A stretch of DNA of 64,000 nt from Alicyclobacillus hesperidum (GCF_900107035.1 NZ_FNOJ01000011.1:16587-80586); one strand, 5' to 3'. Positions 50,929-60,041 are shown, counted from the stretch's first letter. A program made the numbers and translations. The notes: a model not told the origin generated them from the letters alone.

Positions 50929-51371
50929 ATGGACTCGCGCAAACAACAAGTCATAACTCTTTACCAGGAATTGCTTGATGCATGGAACCACCAAGATGCG
51001 CGTAGCATGGCTGACTTGTACACCGAGGACGGAGAGCAGGTTGGTTTCGATGGAAGCCAAGTGATTGGACAAGCTGAAATTTACGCACATATCGCACCAA
51101 TCTTTGAACATCACGCAACGGCTCGCTTCGTGAGTAAAGTGAAATCTGTTCGTTTTCTGTCGGATGACGTCGCGTTCTCCGAGCAATCGCAGGGATGGTT
51201 CCTCGTGGACAATCCGACATTAATCCGAACGTCAATACGCATCACACGCTGATCGCGACATCGATGGGAGGAAAGTGGAGGATTGTGTTGTTCCAGAACA
51301 CGCCTGCCCAATTTCATGGGAGACCTGAGTTGGTCGAACAAATGTCAGCGGAGTTACGAGCGTTACTTTGA
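50929..51371 (+). pseudogene. SgcJ/EcaC-like (NTF2 fold) gene, frameshifted
   Basis: Frame one from ATG 50929 reads ITLYQELLDAWNHQDARSMADLYTEDGEQVGFDGSQVIG, the SgcJ/DUF4440 NTF2-like pattern, but diverges after DDVAF near 51170. Another frame then gives VLRAIAGMVPRGQSDINPN and WRIVLFQNTPAQFHGRPELVEQMSAELRALL with stop at 51369-51371, the proper family C-terminus. One missing base near GTCGCGTTC (about 51168-51174) explains it. The native length would be about 147 residues. Either broken or a sequencing error. Confidence 0.8.
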
Positions 51372-51397
51372 GACACATTAAAAAGGAGGAAAGGTGA

Positions 51398-51784
51398 ATG
51401 ATTCACAAGGTTGGGCAAGTGATGTTGTATGTAAGCAACCAAGCAGAAGCGGTGCGTTTCTGGACGGAGAAAGTGGGGTTTAGCGTCATTTCCGAAGAAG
51501 ATAATGGCCAAGGAATGCGATGGATTGAGATTGTTCCGACAATAGGAGCAGAAACGAGTATTGTACTCCACAATAAGGAGCTTGTCGCTAAAATGCAACC
51601 TGAAGTGAACCTCGGTACACCGTCCTTGCTATTTTTCACAGAAAACCTTTCCGAATTACACAGGAGTCTATCCAGCAAGGGAGTTACAGTCGGCGAGATT
51701 GTACATATGGGTACTCGTAAAGTGTTTAATTTCGTAGACAATGAGGGGAACTATTTTGCGGTGATGGAAAAAGCGAATCGTTAA
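51398..51784 (+). CDS. VOC superfamily protein
   Basis: 128 residues from ATG 51398 behind AAGGAGGA. MLYVSNQAEAVRFWTEKVGFSVISEE is the VOC first module; FNFVDNEGNYFAVMEK is the last. Related to, but clearly distinct from, the VOC gene at 50509; the two bracket the SgcJ-like gene. The substrate is unknown. Confidence 0.87.
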   Translation: MIHKVGQVMLYVSNQAEAVRFWTEKVGFSVISEEDNGQGMRWIEIVPTIGAETSIVLHNKELVAKMQPEVNLGTPSLLFFTENLSELHRSLSSKGVTVGEIVHMGTRKVFNFVDNEGNYFAVMEKANR

Positions 51785-51793
51785 ACGAAGCAA

Positions 51794-52099
51794 TTGGAAC
51801 ACATGTTTACTCCGATTTCTAAATATTTTTGGAACACATTCTGGGCATTTTGTATTATGGAGGTGTTTGGTTTATACGCTATTGTAACACCTTGGAAGCT
51901 GCCGGGGTTTTTAGTACCAATCTCGGAATGTCGTCATAAATATGGCGAAGTCACTGCAACCACTGACGTAGTCGTGAGAAATGCAGTATCGCTTAAGCAG
52001 ATTCAATCTTCGAAATCAAATTGGAAAAGTACCCTATGTCAAATGAGGGTGGCCTTCTGCATCACGCCTTGGTTGTTATTTCCTTTTGATGCGATATGA
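51794..52099 (+). CDS. doubtful small open frame
   Basis: 101 codons from TTG 51794 without a clear ribosome binding site. It would have one hydrophobic stretch near residues 15-32 (TFWAFCIMEVFGLYAIV) and another at the C-terminus. No family recognised; it may be a remnant. It overlaps the next frame by four bases. Confidence 0.3.
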   Translation: MEHMFTPISKYFWNTFWAFCIMEVFGLYAIVTPWKLPGFLVPISECRHKYGEVTATTDVVVRNAVSLKQIQSSKSNWKSTLCQMRVAFCITPWLLFPFDAI

Positions 52100-52128
52100 G
52101 GGGGCAAATGAGGGGCGGGGGCGCGCAA

Positions 52129-52482
52129 ATGCAGAGACTGACGAAAATCGCAATGGGGATTATCAGTGTGGCGATGGTCGTGGCTATTTTGTGGTGGGCA
52201 CATTTCATCTTCTGGCTACCACATTTTCATGAAGATGCACAGGGGAATTTGGTGTCGGGAACAACCAAATTGATTTTAGTTTCGAAACTTCTTCCTGGAG
52301 AAAAATCTGGAATAACAGTCCCGGAGCGTATGCCTTTTTGGGACTCCATTGGTATCGTTAATGGAAACATGGACGGCCAGCTTTGGAAGTTTACGGAGCA
52401 TGGGCGACAATATGTTTTATATCGGCCGAACACTGAGATGCCTTGGCAATGGGTATATAAATATAGAACGCCCAGTTCTTGA
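52129..52482 (+). CDS. membrane-anchored protein of unknown function
   Basis: 117 residues from ATG 52129 behind GGGGCGGGGGCG; ATG 52096 is an in-frame alternative. One N-terminal membrane segment (IAMGIISVAMVVAILWWAHFIFW), then a soluble part with LPGEKSGITVPERMPFWDSIGIVNGNMDGQLWKF. No family recognised. The following 245 bases (52483-52727) are AT-rich and hold no gene I can support. Confidence 0.5.
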   Translation: MQRLTKIAMGIISVAMVVAILWWAHFIFWLPHFHEDAQGNLVSGTTKLILVSKLLPGEKSGITVPERMPFWDSIGIVNGNMDGQLWKFTEHGRQYVLYRPNTEMPWQWVYKYRTPSS

Positions 52483-52727
52483 AGCAGAAAACAGGCGCAA
52501 AGGCTGGAAAGGTTCGTTTATCCAGCTTATAACCGCATGTAACTGAATTTGAAATCACAATTTATTATGCGGCTTTGAAAATCGAATGTCCAAAATGAGT
52601 CTTCAATAGGTAAAGAACTATGAATTTTGATATCTACATCGCATCAGTACCGTTCCGCTCAATACGATCATTTTTCTCGCTATTAAGAACAAAGTCCATG
52701 CAATAGGTATTCACAAGTCTTAATATG

Positions 52728-53315
52728 TCAATAAAATCCAATTTCTTGATTCAAAACCTTCTCAGGTGCGCGTGGGCGACAAGGTACGGGACTTGGAATG
52801 AGTCGGAAGGAAAACGTATTGAGGTCATCGGGAAGCGTTGGGCTTACCATGTAGACGAAAGACGCCTGATTGGTGTGTCCTTGGGAACGGTAATGTTCGA
52901 TACAGTGCCCTTCATTCGGCTGAACATCCAGCACCAGCTGCACATTCAACTCTACCGTTTCCGCATCCTGATCTGTATAAATCTCCACGTATACAAGGCT
53001 GACATCGGCATATTGCTCCATCCGGGTAATCTGAAAGGTAACTCCATCCACAGTGACCTTCTTCATCACAGGAACAATTCCGACCAAGTTTTGTGGTGAT
53101 ACAGGTAGTCGGGGCGGCCGGCGTGGATTGTTCATCATGGCGAACACCGAACTAATGACATACCGATCAACCTGATATTCTTCGCACCACCGATCAAGCT
53201 GTTCTTTTCCCGGAGAACCATTCGTTCCTTGGCTGATCCGAAGGCGTTCTGCAATAAGCTTTGTCAGTTGTTCATCAATTGGCTCGAGGCGATGGTCGTA
53301 GGGAACTCGCATCAT
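52728..53315 (-). CDS. conserved-looking protein of unknown function
   Basis: 195 residues from ATG at 53315 behind GAGGAGG. The first 60 residues form helices (IDEQLTKLIAERLRISQG, LDRWCEEYQVDRYVISSVFAMMN), faintly like a chorismate-mutase-type helical bundle start, while the remainder is beta-rich with VTFQITRMEQYADVSLVYVEIYTD. No signal peptide. I do not recognise the family. No promoter or partner was evident; 53316-53545 contains nothing recognisable. Confidence 0.65.
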   Translation of the reverse strand: MMRVPYDHRLEPIDEQLTKLIAERLRISQGTNGSPGKEQLDRWCEEYQVDRYVISSVFAMMNNPRRPPRLPVSPQNLVGIVPVMKKVTVDGVTFQITRMEQYADVSLVYVEIYTDQDAETVELNVQLVLDVQPNEGHCIEHYRSQGHTNQASFVYMVSPTLPDDLNTFSFRLIPSPVPCRPRAPEKVLNQEIGFY

Positions 53316-53545
53316 CAGAAAGTTCCTCCTCTGCTTGGATGATGACCTTGAGGATTATTGTAGCAAATCATTTTTCACCATACACGACAAACGCCCAATT
53401 GATGGGAACCGAATATAGTGCCGCGATATGATCGGGCTGGCTTTACATGCATCATTTCGTTCTCAATTTCCGCTGTTGATCACGGGATAGCCGCTGACAA
53501 CAATGCCAGGTAGCTTCGCCACCAAATGAACGATCACGCTCCTCC

Positions 53546-54130
53546 CTAGCCAATCTTGTCCCGATGCATCGGCGTTTCATACAGTGCTTGCAACAGTGTG
53601 CCGACGTGCTCCGCCATGACCTTCGGCGGATACGGCATGCCATTGGCCAGCCACCATTCAACGATGCCGACGTACGCATGCACGACAAACGGGATCATCA
53701 CATCTTGCAACGCGCCAGGCCGATCGCCCGTCGTCCGGCGCAATTCCTCTTGGAAGGCTTCAAACTCAAACGCTAAAAAGCGTGCTCGAAAGTAGGGTGC
53801 ACCCTTACTGGTCAACATCGTCGAGAAGAACGCGTAGTGATTTTGCAAATACTGAAAGCACATTTCAGTTGCAGGTAACCAATCCATTTCGCATACGCTC
53901 TCGGAAAATGCTCGCAACTCCTCAAGTGATTCTTCGATCACGCGATCGAGCAAATCGTACTTGTCGACATAGTGAAGATAGAATGTTTTGCGGCTGATAT
54001 CAGCTTTGTCAGCAATATCTTGCACGGTAATTTGATCAAAATGTTTTTCTTCCATCAATTCCAACAAAGCTTGTTTCATGGCCTGTCTTGATTTGGCGAT
54101 CCGCCTGTCCAACGTCGCTGATACCTCCAT
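53546..54130 (-). CDS. TetR/AcrR family transcriptional regulator
   Basis: 194 residues from ATG at 54130. The N-terminal HTH is RQAMKQALLELMEEKHFDQITVQDIADKADISRKTFYLHYVDKYDLL, a classic TetR pattern. The C-terminal ligand domain resembles the DhaS-type (TetR_C) group. It is divergent from the alcohol dehydrogenase gene, which it probably controls; an ATTACA-N6-TGTAAT palindrome lies between them. Confidence 0.9.
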   Translation of the reverse strand: MEVSATLDRRIAKSRQAMKQALLELMEEKHFDQITVQDIADKADISRKTFYLHYVDKYDLLDRVIEESLEELRAFSESVCEMDWLPATEMCFQYLQNHYAFFSTMLTSKGAPYFRARFLAFEFEAFQEELRRTTGDRPGALQDVMIPFVVHAYVGIVEWWLANGMPYPPKVMAEHVGTLLQALYETPMHRDKIG

Positions 54131-54199
54131 TGTCCACCTGTATGGGTAACACTTTTCTCGTTTCTGTGCACTAATGCGCAATCGAAACTGTATTGCCTA

Positions 54200-54263
54200 T
54201 TGTTGAACCGCAACGTCACGCTATAATCATACACGCATGATTCTTATTACATCAATGTGTAAT
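54200..54263 (+). promoter_or_regulatory. alcohol dehydrogenase promoter and candidate TetR operator
   Basis: TTGTTG (54200-54205), 16-base spacer, TATAAT (54222-54227). Just downstream is ATTACA (54246-54251), six bases, TGTAAT (54258-54263), an 18-base palindrome near the expected transcription start, a fitting place for repression by the divergent TetR protein. Confidence 0.55.
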
Positions 54264-54307
54264 ATCGTGCGCGACGATGTGATGACTCGCGAGGAGGTCG
54301 TTGATTG

Positions 54308-55357
54308 TTGAAAGCAAACGCGCGTGCCGTGTATAGCAAGAACGGATTGTTTGAATCAGCGGTGATCGAACGTCGGGATTTACAGCCGGACGACGTCCTC
54401 ATCGAGATTCAATATGCTGGTATCTGCCATTCGGATATTCATACAGCTCGCGGCGAGTGGGGCGAGGTTCAGTATCCGCTCGTGCCTGGTCACGAAATCG
54501 CGGGGATTGTGGTGGAAGTCGGGTCACAGGTGACAAAGTTCAAAGTCGGTGACCGTGTTGGCGTGGGCTGTATGGTGGACTCGTGTGGCGAATGCGAGAA
54601 TTGCCGTAACGGCGAAGAACAGTATTGCCTTCAAGGGAATATTGGAACCTATGCTTCGGTGGATCGCTACGGACAATATACGCAAGGCGGATACTCTACG
54701 CACATTGTCGTGCGAGAAGACTTTGTGGTGCGGATTCCTGATGCTCTTGGTTTGGATGTTGCTGCGCCACTTCTTTGTGCAGGTATCACGACCTATTCTC
54801 CGTTGCGCCATTGGGGTGTCGGACCTGGCAAGCGTGTTGCTGTCGTTGGATTTGGTGGACTCGGTCATATGGCGGTCAAGTTGGCACATGCGATGGGGGC
54901 CGAGGTGACAGTTCTGTCACAGTCCTTAAAGAAAAAAGAAGACGGATTGCGTCTGGGTGCGGACCATTACTATGCGACCAGCGATCCGGAGACCTTTCAA
55001 AAGCTCGCTGGCACATTTGATCTCATCGTCAATACTGTGAGTGCAAAGATTGACATCAATGCCTACATGTCGTTGCTCAAAACAGATGGCACATTGGTCA
55101 ACGTCGGGGCACCGCCTGAACCTCTTGCGGTGCATGTATTTCCGTTGATTCTACACCGGCGTTCGTTTGCTGGTTCTGCCATCGGCGGTATTCGGGAGAC
55201 GCAAGAAATGCTTGATTTCTGCGCCGAACATGGGGTGGCTCCAGAAATCGAAGTGATTTCGGCGGATCAAATTGATGAAGCTTGGGAACGTGTGCTGGCA
55301 TCAGATGTGCGCTATCGGTTTGTGATCGATGTCAGTACGATGAAGCAAGCGCAGTGA
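54308..55357 (+). CDS. zinc-dependent alcohol dehydrogenase (YjgB/CAD type)
   Basis: 349 residues from TTG 54308 (TTG 54305 also possible) behind GAGGAGGT. The catalytic zinc site uses Cys in [15 protein letters not shown], then PGHEIAG; the structural zinc has four Cys in [20 protein letters not shown]. The NADP(H) loop is [13 protein letters not shown] followed by [10 protein letters not shown]. It reduces aldehydes or oxidises alcohols in the cytoplasm; broad aldehyde reductases share this pattern. A terminator follows. Confidence 0.92.
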   Translation: MKANARAVYSKNGLFESAVIERRDLQPDDVLIEIQYAGICHSDIHTARGEWGEVQYPLVPGHEIAGIVVEVGSQVTKFKVGDRVGVGCMVDSCGECENCRNGEEQYCLQGNIGTYASVDRYGQYTQGGYSTHIVVREDFVVRIPDALGLDVAAPLLCAGITTYSPLRHWGVGPGKRVAVVGFGGLGHMAVKLAHAMGAEVTVLSQSLKKKEDGLRLGADHYYATSDPETFQKLAGTFDLIVNTVSAKIDINAYMSLLKTDGTLVNVGAPPEPLAVHVFPLILHRRSFAGSAIGGIRETQEMLDFCAEHGVAPEIEVISADQIDEAWERVLASDVRYRFVIDVSTMKQAQ

Positions 55358-55367
55358 TGGGACAGGA

Positions 55368-55394
55368 CGAGGCGGGTATTCCTGCCTCGTTTTT
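55368..55394 (+). terminator. alcohol dehydrogenase terminator
   Basis: CGAGGCGGG (55368-55376) pairs with CCTGCCTCG (55381-55389) with one G-T pair and loop TATT, followed by TTTTTG. Confidence 0.85.
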
Positions 55395-55502
55395 GTTTGT
55401 AGTAAGAATGGGTATAATCGTGTATGGCAAGACAGAGTGGATAACGCAATTCAACGAGGGCAGTCATGGCACTGCTTCTCTTTTTTCTGGGGGAGTGAAA
55501 AG

Positions 55503-56777
55503 TTGCTTCGACAAGAGAGTCGATATCGGTGGGTCGTCTTTTTTGCCGTCTTGATTGCCTATTATTTTATTGTTAGTCAGCGAACGGCGCCGGGGCTCAT
55601 CACCAATCAACTCATGCGGACCTTTCACATTTCTGCAGCGACCATAGGTCTTTTGGGCAGTCTGCAGTTTTTGGCCTATGCGGTCTTACAAATTCCGGTT
55701 GGACTGTTGTCGGATCGCTTTGGTCCAAATCGCTTTTTGATTGTTGGGGCACTCCTGAACGGGCTTGGTACACTGCTGTACAGTGTTTCGGGGGGCGAAT
55801 ATATGCTCATGGTCGCGCGTTTTCTGGTTGGTATGGGGGACGCTACGATCTTTGTGAACTTCGTTTCTGTTGTCAATCAATGGTTTCGACCGAAAGAGTT
55901 TATTAATCTGCTTGGCGTCATAGGTGTGGCGGCTGGGCTTGGTTCCTTAACGGCAACCGTTCCTTATGCGGTATGGATTTCAGCAGTTGGGTGGCGTCTT
56001 CCGTTTTTTGTTATAGGCATTGTGATTATCGCCTGCGCTCTACTCCTCTACTTTGTGCTGGTAATTCAACCTAACCGTAAATTTCCGCCGAAAACGGATA
56101 TGCATGAAGGCTTGCTGCGACCGCAGGCACCTGTGTTGACGACGCTTCGCCGCATGTTCTCCACTCGCCAAGCCTGGGCCACGGCCATGTGCCATTTCGG
56201 CCTCGTTGGTACGTATGTCGGCTTCATTGGGTCTTGGGGCGTACCTTATTTCATGCAGGTTTTTGGCATGTCTCGTGCTGTAGCAAGCAGTCTTCTCATG
56301 TGTGGACTATTTGGCGCGATGGCGGGAGGTCCGGTGACAAGCGCGCTTGCGAGCCGTCTCGGTATGACCAAGCGCATCTATACATTTGTGCATGCGATCA
56401 CGTTCGTAAGTTGGATGACCTGGTTTCTACTCGGAGACAAACCGCCACTCTGGGCGATTGTCATTTTGCTAGTGCTCATAGGCTTTGGCAATGGTGGAAG
56501 CTCGCTAACGTTTGCTCTGGTACGTGATTCATTTCCAATCGAAATGGTCGGCGTTGTATCAGGCTTTTCGAACATGGGTGGCTTTGTAAGTGCGGTTTTG
56601 TTGCCAAGTCTATTCGGTTATGTGCTGGGCCTGTTTCCTTTGCACGTCATAGCTCATGGTTATCACTATGGACTCGTCATTCCGTCGTTGTTTTCGTTTG
56701 TGGGTTTGGTCGGTGTCAGATTGGTTCGTCAGTTGAAGCCCACAGAGCTGGGGGCAGACTTGGGGATAAGCATATGA
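55503..56777 (+). CDS. MFS transporter
   Basis: 424 residues from TTG 55503 (MLRQESRYRW) behind GGGGGAG. About twelve membrane segments. The loop 2-3 motif is GLLSDRFGPNRFLIVGALLNG, an MFS motif A, and YFMQVFGMSRAVASSLLMCG begins the second half. The N-terminal segment 1 has SQRTAPGLITNQLMRTFHIS as in the anion:cation symporter/NarK-like branch. The substrate is unknown. Confidence 0.88.
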   Translation: MLRQESRYRWVVFFAVLIAYYFIVSQRTAPGLITNQLMRTFHISAATIGLLGSLQFLAYAVLQIPVGLLSDRFGPNRFLIVGALLNGLGTLLYSVSGGEYMLMVARFLVGMGDATIFVNFVSVVNQWFRPKEFINLLGVIGVAAGLGSLTATVPYAVWISAVGWRLPFFVIGIVIIACALLLYFVLVIQPNRKFPPKTDMHEGLLRPQAPVLTTLRRMFSTRQAWATAMCHFGLVGTYVGFIGSWGVPYFMQVFGMSRAVASSLLMCGLFGAMAGGPVTSALASRLGMTKRIYTFVHAITFVSWMTWFLLGDKPPLWAIVILLVLIGFGNGGSSLTFALVRDSFPIEMVGVVSGFSNMGGFVSAVLLPSLFGYVLGLFPLHVIAHGYHYGLVIPSLFSFVGLVGVRLVRQLKPTELGADLGISI

Positions 56778-56803
56778 CGAACATTTGTTATACAAAGGAG
56801 ATG

Positions 56804-56839
56804 CACAGGGTCTACGCTCGCACATGAGCTGACCCTGTG
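56804..56839. other. inverted repeat between convergent genes
   Basis: CACAGGGTC (56804-56812) and GACCCTGTG (56831-56839) form a perfect 9-bp stem with an 18-base loop. There is no T-run on either side, but the place between convergent MFS and aminotransferase genes suggests a termination role. Confidence 0.45.
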
Positions 56840-56858
56840 ACATGATGGACTGGATGAC

Positions 56859-58040
56859 TTATTTGACCGTCTGTGACGTCAATTTCGCGACAAATGTACC
56901 CATGCGTTGTATGGCATCCTCGATTAACTCCACCGACGTCGCGTAGGAGCATCGGATAAAACCTTCTCCCGTTTCGCCAAACACGTTCCCCGGCACGACA
57001 GCAACGCCTTGTTCAAGGAGCAGGCGCTCAGCAAACTCTTCTGACGAAAGACCTGTTGGACGAATGTCGGGAAATGCGTAAAATGCGCCGCGAGGTTCGT
57101 GGCACGGAAGTCCGATCTCGTTCAAACCAGCAACGATCAATTTGCGCCGTCGATCATAGCTTTCCGTCATTTTATCCCGTTCGTCCGAGCCGTTGCGCAG
57201 CGCTTCAAGAGCCGCGCGTTGTGCCATGTGCGGGGCACACATGATTGTGTATTGATGGATTTTGAGCATCGCTGCGAGCAACGGTTCGGGGGCGGCAATA
57301 TAGCCAATTCGCCAACCGGTCATGGCATACGCTTTGGACATACCGCTGATGACGATGGTTCGCTCGCGCATACCTGGTAATGCGGCGATGCTTGCGTGAA
57401 AACCGTCATATGTCAACTCAGCGTAAATTTCGTCAGAAATCACAAAAAGATCGTGGCGAATCGCAACCTCGGCAATTTCCACCAAGTCTTCGCGCGTCAT
57501 CACTGCACCTGTCGGATTGTTGGGGAAGCAGAGGACAAGTGCCTTACTTTTTGGTGTAATGGCGCGTTCCAAGGCCTGGGCAGTCAGGCGAAATCCGTCC
57601 TCGGCATACGTTGGCACGTCGATCACGCTGGCTCCAGCAAGCAAAGCGCATGGCTTATACGAAACGTACGTGGGAGTCGGGATCAACACTTCATCCCCTG
57701 GGCAAACGAGCGTGCGCATGGCGAGATCGATGGCTTCGCTGCCACCCACCGTCACCATGATTTCGCGAGTCGGATCATACGCGAGATCAAACTTGGTCAG
57801 GTATTTTGCGATCTCGATACACAATTCCGGCAATCCGCGGTTGGATGTGTACGTGGTGTAGCCCTGTTCCAGTGAATACATGCAAGCTTCGCGGATGTGC
57901 CATGGTGTGACAAAGTCTGGCTCGCCTACGCCGAGCGAGATAACGTCCTGCATTTGGTTGGCAAGATCAAAAAAACGGCGGATGCCGGAAGGGGGCAGAT
58001 TGGTGACGATAGGCGACAGTCGGTCATATAGGTTGCTCAT
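56859..58040 (-). CDS. class I/II PLP-dependent aminotransferase
   Basis: 393 residues from ATG at 58040, overlapping the Lrp gene stop by four bases. Fold type I motifs: SLGVGEPDFVTP, VGGSEAIDLAMRTL, CFPNNPTGAV, SDEIYAELTYDG, and the PLP lysine in SGMSKAYAMTGWRIGY; the Arg that binds the substrate carboxylate is in GFIRCSYATS. Resembles B. subtilis YugH/AlaT, whose neighbour yugG is also Lrp-like. It probably transfers amino groups from alanine or aromatic amino acids to 2-oxoglutarate. Confidence 0.92.
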   Translation of the reverse strand: MSNLYDRLSPIVTNLPPSGIRRFFDLANQMQDVISLGVGEPDFVTPWHIREACMYSLEQGYTTYTSNRGLPELCIEIAKYLTKFDLAYDPTREIMVTVGGSEAIDLAMRTLVCPGDEVLIPTPTYVSYKPCALLAGASVIDVPTYAEDGFRLTAQALERAITPKSKALVLCFPNNPTGAVMTREDLVEIAEVAIRHDLFVISDEIYAELTYDGFHASIAALPGMRERTIVISGMSKAYAMTGWRIGYIAAPEPLLAAMLKIHQYTIMCAPHMAQRAALEALRNGSDERDKMTESYDRRRKLIVAGLNEIGLPCHEPRGAFYAFPDIRPTGLSSEEFAERLLLEQGVAVVPGNVFGETGEGFIRCSYATSVELIEDAIQRMGTFVAKLTSQTVK

Positions 58041-58531
58041 GGTGTGATCATCAGTCGCCTTTCTCCATCGGTGTCGTCGAAAATGACGCCGTCCGATTTA
58101 TAAGTTTTCAGCAGAAAATGTGTCGTCGTTGCCGTGACATTTTCAATGGTGGCCAGCTTTTCGGAGACGAAGCGGGACACTTCGCGAATGTCGCGGCCGA
58201 CAACCGTGACTTGCAGATCATAACCACCCGACATGAGTGACACCGATTTGACTTCCTCAAACCGATAAATTTTCTTGGCGATGGCGTCAAAGCCCACTTC
58301 GCGTTGCGGCAACACGCGCACATCGATCACGGCGGTCACTTGATTGGTTTCGAGTTTATCCCAGTTCACAACAGCGGAATAGCGAAGGATAACTTTATCC
58401 TTTTCCAGGCGGTCGATGGTCTTTGCAATCTCCTCAGGTGCTTCCCCCAGCATTTTGGCGATGGTATCGATACTGAGTTTGGCGTTGTCGTGCAATAAGT
58501 CCGCCACTTTGAGCCGCAGCGCGTCGTTCAT
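58037..58531 (-). CDS. Lrp/AsnC family regulator (YugG-like)
   Basis: 164 residues from ATG at 58531 behind GAGGGA; the frame opens upstream. HTH: RLKVADLLHDNAKLSIDTIAKMLGEAPEEIAKTIDRLEKDKVI; the RAM domain follows (VRVLPQREVGFDAIAKKIYRFEEVKSV). It is translationally coupled to the aminotransferase and probably regulates it in response to an amino acid. Confidence 0.92.
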   Translation of the reverse strand: MNDALRLKVADLLHDNAKLSIDTIAKMLGEAPEEIAKTIDRLEKDKVILRYSAVVNWDKLETNQVTAVIDVRVLPQREVGFDAIAKKIYRFEEVKSVSLMSGGYDLQVTVVGRDIREVSRFVSEKLATIENVTATTTHFLLKTYKSDGVIFDDTDGERRLMITP

Positions 58532-58743
58532 ACAGATTCCCTCATTCCGATTTCTTGTCTCGCGCGCAAAACGGTTGTGACGCGAGCTTGCGAAGATCAT
58601 GGTACATCGAATTGTAGCACAGTTCAGTTGTTTGGTGGGTGAACCTGCCCTATCGCGTGGTGTTCTCCGGGGGCTATACTGAATGGGGTGTGGGGACTCG
58701 GATTACAGGGTGGCAGACATGCTTGGGAGAAGGAGCGGATCCA

Positions 58744-58944
58744 ATGCAGGATGTAAAGTTGTGCCCGCTTTGCGGGATGGATAATCGTTGTGGTCATGCC
58801 GCTGGTCATCCTGCTGGGACATGCTGGTGCGATGCTGCGGTTTTCCCCGAGGAGGTGCTTCAACAACTCCCTTCGTCGGCCGTTTGCATTTGTGAAGCCT
58901 GCTTAGACCAACTCAAGCGTCGTTTGAGGCAGGAAACGAAATGA
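58744..58944 (+). CDS. small cysteine-rich CWC protein
   Basis: 66 residues from ATG 58744 behind GAAGGAGCG. Eight Cys in a pattern CPLCGMDNRCGHAAG, GTCWCDAAVFPEEVL and CICEACLDQLK, as in the cysteine-rich CWC family, which likely bind metal. The stop overlaps mntP by four bases (ATGA), so the two are co-translated. Function unproven. Confidence 0.85.
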   Translation: MQDVKLCPLCGMDNRCGHAAGHPAGTCWCDAAVFPEEVLQQLPSSAVCICEACLDQLKRRLRQETK

Positions 58945-59489
58945 GGCTTATCGGCGTTTTTGTCCTCGTTTTTTCGCTCGGGATCGACACTCTGCTGGTT
59001 GCCGTCGCGTTGGGGGCGGCAGGCGTCGTTTCCAAACTGCGAATTGCCGCCGTCTTCACGACGGCAGAAGCATGCACGCCGATCGTGGGCCTCTTGGTTG
59101 GCTATCTGTTTGGCTACGGCTTAGGGCATTGGGCGTCAATCCTTGGCGGAGCCTTATTGATGGCTGTTGGCCTTTGGCAGTTTGTCCATGAAGGAGACGA
59201 GTCTGAGCCCCGACATGCGAGTCAACTGGCGGGCTGGACGCTGCTGATCACGGCCGTCAGCATCAGTTTGGATGAGTTTGCTGTCGGCTTCTCCATTGGC
59301 TTTCTCCATATTCCTGTCCTGCTTACGATGGCGTTGATTGCCTTGCAAGCATTCATCGTCACTTGGTTTGGTCTAAAGTTTGGCGCCCGTTTGCGTCCTT
59401 ACTTTGGGGAATGGGTGGAGAAGTTGCCTGCCGTGGTACTTGGTCTCTTGGGGGTGTGGATGCTCATCGATGCATTTGTGCGCAGGTGA
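58941..59489 (+). CDS. mntP: MntP-like manganese efflux protein
   Basis: 182 residues from ATG 58941. Six membrane segments with paired motifs SLGIDTLLVAVALG and SISLDEFAVGFSIG, the Asp-containing repeats of MntP. It exports Mn2+ from the cytoplasm. The similarity is to the divergent Firmicute branch; substrate specificity is inferred. Co-translated with the upstream CWC protein. Confidence 0.85.
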   Translation: MRLIGVFVLVFSLGIDTLLVAVALGAAGVVSKLRIAAVFTTAEACTPIVGLLVGYLFGYGLGHWASILGGALLMAVGLWQFVHEGDESEPRHASQLAGWTLLITAVSISLDEFAVGFSIGFLHIPVLLTMALIALQAFIVTWFGLKFGARLRPYFGEWVEKLPAVVLGLLGVWMLIDAFVRR

Positions 59490-59570
59490 AGCCAAGTGGG
59501 CTCAGAAGCTTTGGCGTTCTCAAACGTTCATCACAAGCCTGCATATCTTGGATGCAGGAGGCGAACGTCA

Positions 59571-59909
59571 ATGGCGACTTATCGTATCATAGTCGATTTA
59601 TCCGACCGGCGGTTGTACCTTCTCGACGGCGATCGTGTGACGCGGTCATTTCCTGTCGGGATCGGCAAAATTGCGACGCAGACCCCAGTTGGGGAGTATA
59701 TCATCGTCAATAAGGAGCCACATCCTGGAGGACCATTTGGTGCGTACTGGCTCGGGTTGTCGAAACCGCACTATGGCATCCACGGTACCAACGATCCAGC
59801 AAGCATCGGCAAACTCGTGTCACACGGCTGTATCCGCATGTACAACGAAGATGTAACCTGGCTTGCCCACACTGTGCCGCTACAGACGCCTGTGACGATC
59901 CGCCCGTAA
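59571..59909 (+). CDS. L,D-transpeptidase (YkuD domain), minimal form
   Basis: 112 residues from ATG 59571 behind CAGGAGGC. The whole protein is one YkuD domain: [39 protein letters not shown] and the catalytic [20 protein letters not shown] with His and Cys. No signal peptide or LysM domain precedes it, unlike B. subtilis YkuD. The family makes 3-3 crosslinks or trims peptidoglycan. How this one reaches the wall is unclear. Confidence 0.88.
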   Translation: MATYRIIVDLSDRRLYLLDGDRVTRSFPVGIGKIATQTPVGEYIIVNKEPHPGGPFGAYWLGLSKPHYGIHGTNDPASIGKLVSHGCIRMYNEDVTWLAHTVPLQTPVTIRP

Positions 59910-60041
59910 TTTCATCTTTGTGCATTTGTATTGTATGGACGAGAGGGATCGACCGATTTAGAATAAGATAGCACGCCGTCTACCCCTTTTTGCAACAGGT
60001 GGTTGGCGGTGATCCCGGCCCGCAAAGGGGAGGTGGTCGCG

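Noticed and set aside
53452..53688. minus-strand frame at the end of the TetR gene
   Set aside because: Overlaps the real TetR reading frame; Arg/Cys-rich chance translation.
54203..54227. TTGAAC with TATAAT before the alcohol dehydrogenase
   Set aside because: The spacer is only 13 bases; TTGTTG three bases earlier gives 16 and was used.
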